Shown here piece by piece: positions 58,201 through 64,000 of a DNA stretch of 64,000 nucleotides (position 1 is the first letter of the stretch; the number at the start of each line of letters is the position of its first letter). The notes beneath the pieces were generated by a model. It saw only the letters and a program-made list of their open reading frames with translations, did not search any database and was not told the DNA's origin. The position numbers and the translations under genes were made by a program. Source of the DNA: Saposhnikovia divaricata (Eukaryota > Streptophyta > Magnoliopsida > Apiales > Apiaceae). The stretch lies in assembly GCA_036435485.1 (NCBI GenBank), contig CM071598.1, positions 194,721,148 through 194,785,147 on the forward strand, given 5' to 3'.

Positions 58201-59449
58201 CTGGGAAGAAATCACAATGGATTTCATCACACATTTACCTCTGTCCCATGGCAAAACCACAATATGGGTAATTTTTGATCGCTTGACAAAATTTTCCCAT
58301 TTTATTGCATTGCCTGCTAAATACAATGCCCCATATCTTGCGTCACTTTTTCTGGTTGACATTTACAAACTTCACGGGCTGCCCAAGACCATTACAAGTG
58401 ACCGTGACCCTCTCTTCTTGTCTCAGTTTTGGAAAGAATTATTCATTCAGTTGGGTATCAAACTGCAGTATAGTAGTGCTTACCACCCGCAAACAGACGG
58501 ACAGACAGAAGTTGTAAATCGCAGTGTGGAAACTTATTTGAGATGCTTTTGCAGTGAAGAACCTACAACGTGGTCTCGCTTCCTTCATTTAGCGGAATAT
58601 TGGCACAACACCAATGTACATACAACCACTGGTATGACTCCCTTCAAAGCTCTGTATGGCCGAGATCCACCCACGATACCATCCTACATTTTGCATTCGT
58701 CCAACAATGCATCCATAGATGCAACTCTTTCCAAGAGACATCAATTACTGCAACAACTTAAGGAGAAGTTGCACCAATCTCAGCAGTTCATGATTAGATC
58801 AGCGAACAAGAAAAGGAAAGACATGAATTTTAATGAAGGTGACATGGTTTTTGTTAAGTTGCAGCCATATCGGCAAATGTCAGTTCAACGTCGAGCCTCT
58901 CACAAGTTAGCTCCCAGATTCTATGGACCATTCAGCATACTGCGTAGAATTGGAGCTGTGGCATATGAACTTAATCTTCCACCAGAGTCTCGAATTCACC
59001 GCATTTTCCATGTTTCCCGTCTTCGGCCTTGTGTAGGCACACCATCTACACCCACACTACCTCTTCCTGAAGTCGACACGGAACAAAGACCTATTGTCAC
59101 CCCTGAACAAGTTTTAGATGCTCGCACTATTTGGGCGAATGGGAAGGAGAAGAAACAAGTATTGATTAAATGGATGTCATCACCACCCGGAAGTGAGACG
59201 TGGGAGGACTGGGACATGGTGGTTGAATCACACCCTTCTTTCTGTCCGGACACTGGAGCACAACATTCTCTGGAACAGCAGACTACAAAGACTTTGAGCC
59301 TTGAGGACAAGGCTCTTGTTGAAGGGGAGGGTATTGTTAAGGGGAAGGACCATGAGGAGCAGTCAATAAGTTGCAGTCCAGTAGAAGAAAATAAGAGGCC
59401 CAAAAGAATTATTCACAAGCCAACTTGGGCTAGGGATTATTTAATGTAA
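55234..59449 (+). pseudogene. Chromovirus gag C-terminus, protease, RT, RNase H, integrase, chromodomain
   Basis: Frame 55234-56973: gag C-terminus (FGPSSYENHRATLFKLRQTG), a degenerate zinc knuckle (CFSYDEKWHRGHQC at about 55725), protease (VTMLVDSGSTHN, GADLVLGIQWL) and RT start (VDYRALNAVTIKDRFPVPTV, KIDLRSGYHQIRV). A 2-nt insertion near 56910 shifts into 56925-57512 (MPFGLTNGPSTFQAAMN, LVFFDDILVYSKSMEEH, RNase H LTTDASGVAIGAVL). Another shift near 57513 leads into 57563-59449: RNase H end (YTDQQSLKHLL), integrase HHCC finger (HASPLGGHSGARAT, CQVCQTQK), DDE core (MDFITHLP, TSDRDPLF, SAYHPQTDGQTEVVNR) and chromodomain (QVLIKWMSSPPGSETWEDWD at about 59155-59215). The chromodomain directs insertion to marked chromatin in this group. 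Close to intact but not open. Confidence 0.95.
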
Positions 59450-59717
59450 TACAAGTCTGGTAGAAAGAATTGTCACGTATGTTATTGTTTGTTAGGAAAT
59501 AGTGGCATGATAGGAAGTTATCTCCTATTTAGTAGCTTAGTAGGTCACAACCATGATACCCATTATCAGTAGTAGGCTGTATGATTTAATAGATACATTG
59601 CTTTCAACGTAAAAAAAGGAGGAGGAATCTTTTGTTGGCAAAAACATTTCTTTCTTCTCTCTTGTTTTCTGGAGCTCTTCCTAGCTCGAATAGGAAAATT
59701 AATTGCTGAACTTATCA
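59335..59717 (+). repeat. 3' LTR of the chromovirus, containing the end of the pol frame
   Basis: TGTTAAGGGG ... CTTATCA. The polyprotein frame crosses the LTR start at 59335 and stops at 59447-59449, so its last about 38 codons lie in the LTR. Confidence 0.95.
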
Positions 59718-59722
59718 GCATA

Positions 59723-60049
59723 TCTCTTTCTTGCAAGAGATTGAACATTTATTGGACCAAACAAATCCATATGAATTAATTTGAGTGGCTCAGTATTGGT
59801 ATTCACTTGCTTTGACTTAGGCACTGATCTTTTCAATTTACCCATTTGACAATCCTCGCACAATCCTTCTTGATAGAATTCCTGTTGAGGTAGTCCTCTT
59901 ACCAAATCCTTCTTCATCAGAATATTCATATTCTTGAAATTGAGATGGGAGGGCTTCTTGTGCCAAAGCATGCTTTCACCAACTGATGCTTTACTATAAA
60001 AACAGTAAGCCTTGTCTTTCTTCACAGAATTTAAGTCTGTAACAAACAA
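59723..60049 (-). pseudogene. SIRE-type integrase, N-terminal finger and start of the core
   Basis: GESMLWHKKPSHLNFKNMN, GLPQQEFYQEGLCEDCQMGK: the HHCC zinc finger (GAG-pre-integrase region). Then PLKLIHMDLFGPINVQSLAR, the first core strand with Asp. It ends at KRYA next to 59722, where the chromovirus lies, and continues at 53774. Confidence 0.93.
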
Positions 60050-60052
60050 GCT

Positions 60053-60397
60053 TCATTTCCTGACTCCTTTCAAAGAGAGGCTTTCATCCTTCTTGTGATA
60101 GATATTGCAAACCATCATATCAAAGTCAACTTTGAATCCCCTATCACTGAACTGGCTGACACTAAGTAGGTTATGATTCAATCCTTCTACAAGAGCAATG
60201 TCTTCAATGACAACATTTCTAATTTCCAAACAGCCATATCCCACAGTGTAACCTTTGCTGTTGTCTCCAAAAGTTATGATTGGGCCGGATTTCTCCACAA
60301 AATGTGATAGCAGGGCTATATCACCTGTCATGTGTCTAGAACATCCACTATCGATGATCCACATGATAGATGATTTTAATTTGCATATGGTACCCAA
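60053..60397 (-). pseudogene. SIRE-type protease
   Basis: SIMWIIDSGCSRHMTGD is the Copia protease active site (DSG), followed by FVEKSGPIITFGDNSKGYT and LNHNLLSVSQFSDRGFKVDF. A TGA at about 60053 separates it from the integrase in the same frame. The frame shifts at about 60376 relative to the upstream gag-pol segment. Confidence 0.92.
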
Positions 60398-61842
60398 ACT
60401 TTGTTGGGTCCTGCAGTTACAGCATTATTATTAATATCATTCTGTTTCACATTTGAATCAACACTAGAATCCTCCTGTTTGACTTCTTTCACAGTCCACT
60501 TAGGCTTAGAGTTAGACTTGGTCTTTCTCTTGGTGGATGTTGCCTTTTTACCAACATAGGCAGGCTTATAAGTCTCAGCAGTTTGCATACAGGAACATCT
60601 TTCAGTAAACAGAATAGGCAAATTGAAACAAGTACTCATAACAACAATCTTGCATGGCATACAGTCAATGTTATTACAGACACCCACTTCTCTTTGCATG
60701 ATGGGGGTTCTATGTAAGTTACCACTAACATTGGTCGCATTAACCTTGTTCTTGTCGGGTTTCTTACAAACAAATGTTAAATATTGAGATGAGCCACAAT
60801 TATTGCAAAGCTTCCTAGGAGCGTCTTTAACATGAGTGTAGCCATTCTTTTTGTCAATTCCTAACTTGCCATTTCTATTCTTAGGCTTGCAGGCATTTGC
60901 CTTGACAGTATGTTCTGAAGTTGCTGTCGAGCTACCTTTGACAATACCTTTCTTTCTTTCTGTCTTGACAGCAGGTTTGAAAGTTGCTGTCTTGGGTTCT
61001 CTCTTGACAGTATCTTTTGAAGTTTCTGTCATATCCTTGTTGACGGCTACTTTAGAACATTCTGTCTGATTGTTTAGCAAAGTTTCTATCAAGGGAGACT
61101 TGACAGTATCTTTCCCTTCATCTAGTGTGCTGTCAATGCACTCATCCTCATCAAGAAGCTCTTGTTTGATGAACAGGGAGGTTTCATCAAAATCAGCTTG
61201 AAGATTTTTGAAAATCGGTTTGTAAACTCTTTTGAGAATATGAGGTTTGACAGCATCACTATCATCAAGAGCAATTGCCTTTCCATGCCTTCTACCATAC
61301 TCGAAGCCTATACCTATCTTTTGATTCTCAATGTGATTATCATGATATTCCTGGACTAACTTAGAAGAGTTTTTAAATGCTTTGACTTTAAACTCATTTT
61401 CTGCAATTTGATTCCTGAGAAATTCTTCTATTTCCTTAGCACAGACAATATCATTTTTCAATCTAGTATTCTCTTGAGCTAATGAATTTAGAGGATTGGT
61501 TCTAAGCAATAACATTTCATTTTCAGATTTGAGAGTTTCATTTTGTTTAGTTAACTTAGCAATTTCTTCGTGAGCAGCAGATAAACTAACATGAATGTTA
61601 AACATCTCAGCACTTAAATCTTCAATGGTATGCTTGTATTCAGTTTTAGACATATCAAGTAAGACTAGAGATGGTACCTGAGTTGAGGAACGCGAAGCTT
61701 CATCATCAGATTTAGCCATGAGGGCCAAGTTTACAAACTCTTCTTCTTCCTCATCTTCAGAATCATCCCAGCATTTTCCTTCAGCCACATAGGCTTTACC
61801 TTGATTACTCTTAAACTGATTTCCAGATCCTTTTCCTTGATT
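60376..61842 (-). pseudogene. SIRE-type gag-pol linker with KDTVK-like repeats
   Basis: Same phase as gag, after a TAG at 61843-61845. It has an acidic start (CWDDSEDEEEEEFVNLALMA), a coiled-coil middle (SAAHEEIAKLTKQNETLKSE), then a repetitive part with KDTVKSP, SKDTVKREP, FKPAVKTE and SEHTVK motifs (about 61110-60890). A Cys/His cluster (CNNCGSSQYLTFVC, at about 60775-60815) resembles a second zinc knuckle. It ends GPNKVWVPYAN just before the protease. The linker type is usual in SIRE elements; the repeats are unusual. Confidence 0.75.
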
Positions 61843-62994
61843 CTATTTTGGTCTTCTGCATTCAGTAGCAAAATGACCTAGCTCATTGCAGTTGTAGCAC
61901 CTGAACTTCGACCTATCCACCATCCCGGTCTTGTATCCACCTCTCGTGGCACCACCAGCAGCTTTTGAAAAACTCCCCTTGTTGAACTTAGATGTTTGAC
62001 CCTGTGGCTTGTATGATTTTTCCCTTCTGAACTTGATGTTCTTGAATCTCTTAGCCATATAAGCCATGGTTGGATTATCCATGCTTTCAATCTCTTCTAT
62101 TATGTAGAAGTCTTCATCTTCAACGTCTTTGAGCTGCAGAACCACCTTCTCCTCGTCATCCAACACCTCTTCAATCTTCAATGGTGGTACTTGTGTTGGT
62201 TGTGAACTTTGTGAGGATTCACTTGGATAAGCTACTTGTGGTTCATGAGCTACAAGGGCTCCTGACATGTTTGCCAACTTTCCTTTGGTTCCAGTTTGAA
62301 TAGCTCTCTTTCGAAAGAGTTCGAGTTCATATGATTTGAGCACACCATAAAGAGTTTTTAGAGAGACATCGCTCAAGTTCCTTCCTACTCTTATGGCTGT
62401 GACTTTGTGCTCAAGATGCTCAGGGAGAGTGAGCAAAAATTTGATGTTGATCTCCTTTCTATAATAGAACTTCCCATGAATTTGTAACTCAGCTATTAGC
62501 TTACCGAACCTTTCAAACATGTGTGTGAGTTCTTCACTTGGCTTGGCCATGAAGGCTTCATATTGTGATACAAGAATTTGCCTTAGATTTTATCGGACCT
62601 CTTCACTTCCTTCACACAACAACTCTATCTTACTCCACATCTCTTTTGCAGATGAACATCCCATGACATTACCATACATGGCTTTGTCTAAAGTGAGAGA
62701 GTCGAGCAAGATAAGTCGTAAGTAGTCATCCAAGGCTACTTTCTCCTTTTTGGTCTCTGTGTATTCTGAAGGCCTTTTGGCAACCCAATGGGTTGGAATA
62801 ACTTCGTCATTTACAGTAGCAGCAACTACTTCCTTTTGAGGAATGAAAGGGCCGTTCTCAAGGATTCCCATGCATAGTGGATGGGCAGCTTTGATAAATA
62901 ACAAGATCTTTCTTTTCCAGAAATTGTAGTTCTCTTTATCAAAGACTGGAATCTTGATACCACTTGACTTCTGAACACTCGTCATGATCTTCAT
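61843..62994 (-). pseudogene. SIRE-type gag
   Basis: ATG at 62994. GIKIPVFDKENYNFWKRKIL opens the Copia gag (UBN2-type) domain, with RLILLDSLTLDKAMYGNVM following. A TAA at 62590-62592 interrupts it. The same frame then continues with FMAKPSEELTHMFERFGKLI, LPEHLEHKVTAIRV and the zinc knuckle CYNCNELGHFATEC near 61860-61900. It ends at TAG 61843-61845. Gag packages the element's RNA. The ATG is only a few bases from the LTR, so the normal untranslated leader is missing. Confidence 0.92.
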
Positions 62995-64000
62995 ATTTAC
63001 AAGTGTAACGTTGTTGGTCCCGGAGTATATTGCAGAAGGGGGGGTTGAATGCAATATAGATAATTTCAAATCTTTAACTCAACAACAATGATAAAGATTG
63101 TAAACTATCTAGATAAGAATTGCAAACACAAGTAGTAATTCAAGATGTTCTCATAAAATAAATGTTTTATTTATTTTGTAATGTGTTGCTACAACCTCGA
63201 GAAAAATGGTTTTCTCAAGCTTCGACTTCTTGTGAGAATCACTACTGAAAGAATGAGAGATGTGTCTCTATATAGACTAATCTTTCTTTTTCATCTCACT
63301 CACATGGGTCGCGGAGCTGTTGTCGTTTTCAAGTAACAGCTCCTCACAATTTGCCCACACATGTGACCTTTCCTAAAATGCTATACAAATAGAGTTATCT
63401 TTAAGCATAAGGCATTCTGGGTTCTTTCCAAAATTAGCTATAACAATTCTAGTAGATGCAGACATGTCATACTCTTTGAATTATCGAGCCTCGTCTTGTG
63501 ATCTCTCAAGCTTATGTCGTAGTCTTGCAGGTCTGCTACAATTTTGACGAATTGCAACAAATCTGTTTCTCGAACATCTAAACTGTCACGGGGGTTTGAC
63601 TGAGATAAAATCCTCAAATCAAATAATTCAGTGAGACACTAACCCTTGCCGCCAAGTTTTCTATCATAGGAATATTCAGTAGTTGACAGTCTGAGCTCAC
63701 GCCAATGTTGCTGTCGGAACTCCAAACTTGCTGTCAAGTGTGAGAATGTTGTTGTCCCCTGCTTCAGCCAATGTTGCTGTCAAATGAAACTTGTTGTCGT
63801 GACCTTGCAACATGCAGTCTTCTTGTAACGTTACCATCAATGCATTGACAGTAACTTTATTATTGCTGTCGAACTGATGTATTCTCTTGAGGCTTGAACA
63901 TATCAATAAACTTCTTCCAAGATATATACTTATTACATTTCAGCAATTATTTGAATACAAGAACACACTCTGGCTGTGACAATATGTTCTACTTAGCCTA
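62995..64000 (-). repeat. 5' LTR of the SIRE-type element, cut by the window edge
   Basis: Collinear with 43590-44595. It lacks the last about 60 bp (TGTTAGG start), which should lie just past 64000. TATA-like text near 63267. The gag ATG (62992-62994) falls within a few bases of the LTR end, with no TGG-type primer-binding site. Confidence 0.9.

Larger units (their letters stand above)
53780..59717 (+). mobile_element. Chromovirus (Ty3/Gypsy) LTR retrotransposon nested in the SIRE integrase
   Basis: LTRs 53780-54162 and 59335-59717, 383 bp each, starting TGTTAAGGGG. TSD GCATA at 53775-53779 and 59718-59722. Coding order gag, protease, RT, RNase H, integrase, chromodomain. By eye the LTRs differ at about 3 positions, so insertion was recent. 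A solo LTR at 54416-54919 interrupts gag. Stops and frameshifts are few (gag TAG at about 55228, two pol frameshifts). The purine tract GAAGGGGAGGGTAT lies directly left of the 3' LTR. Confidence 0.97.
43587..64000 (-). mobile_element. SIRE/Maximus-type Ty1/Copia retrotransposon, very large, runs past the window
   Basis: The 3' LTR lies at 43598-44654 and the start of the 5' LTR at about 62993-64000. Order on the minus strand: gag, protease, integrase, RT, RNase H (Copia order), then about 6 kb of further open frame before the 3' LTR. The purine tract AAATTGGGGGAGAT precedes TGTTAGGATTT at 44654, as in SIRE elements. The RNase H text (WFSKKQHSVSTSTAEAEY) also fits SIRE. A chromovirus (53780-59717) sits in the integrase. 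The LTR copies differ at more sites than those of the nested elements, so this is the older insertion. Stops and frameshifts in every gene show it is dead. Confidence 0.92.

Noticed and set aside
58996..59403. Minus-strand frame opposite the chromodomain
   Set aside because: Antisense shadow of the chromovirus pol frame.

Overview
This is a nuclear chromosomal window from a flowering plant, most likely a eudicot. It is AT-rich between genes, carries plant-type introns, holds one intact gene with introns, and is otherwise a dense stack of nested plant transposable elements. I see no bacterial, organellar, rRNA or tRNA gene. The species cannot be fixed from the sequence alone.

Layout. (1) 1-913, minus: exons of a glucose-6-phosphate dehydrogenase copy with an in-frame stop and missing 5' exons. 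(2) 2031-9749: a complete CACTA DNA transposon (TIRs, 3-bp target duplication AAT). It carries fragments of four host genes on one strand (14-3-3, MMS19, OPT oligopeptide transporter, RNA polymerase III largest subunit), a 12-copy 176-bp tandem array, and terminal arrays of CCACGTCA and GTGGGCCCCAC motifs. (3) 10060-10264: end of another CACTA element; 10265-12887: 3' part and LTR of a Gypsy element. (4) 13442-14095: LINE RNase H remnant. (5) 14778-18340, minus: MFAP1-like splicing factor, the only gene here that looks functional, with a mariner-like MITE in its coding intron. (6) 19063-19676: two MITEs.

(7) About 20090-39590: a Mutator-like element (FAR1-type transposase remnant, hairpin TIRs, a second 176-bp array). 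It is split by a 15.6-kb Tat-lineage Gypsy retrotransposon (20276-35863; 624-bp LTRs, TSD AATTT) that lacks an integrase. That retrotransposon is in turn split inside its reverse transcriptase by a second CACTA element (24687-29673, TSD GTT), which carries SYP71-type SNARE and STRUBBELIG-type LRR exons.

(8) 39984-42423, minus: Gypsy fragment with its 5' LTR. (9) 42822-43560: MITE, duplicated segments and a tRNA-derived SINE. (10) About 43598 to beyond 64000, minus: a SIRE/Maximus-type Copia element with gag, protease, integrase, RT and RNase H, plus about 6 kb of extra open reading frame in the env-like position. Its integrase is split by a chromovirus (53780-59717, 383-bp LTRs, TSD GCATA), whose gag holds a solo LTR (54416-54919, TSD AAACT).

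The most notable content is the pair of related CACTA elements that captured exons of at least six different cellular genes with their splice sites kept, and the sharing of one 176-bp tandem repeat family by a CACTA and a Mutator-like element. Identifications rest on recognised motifs and reading the sequence by eye; no search was run.
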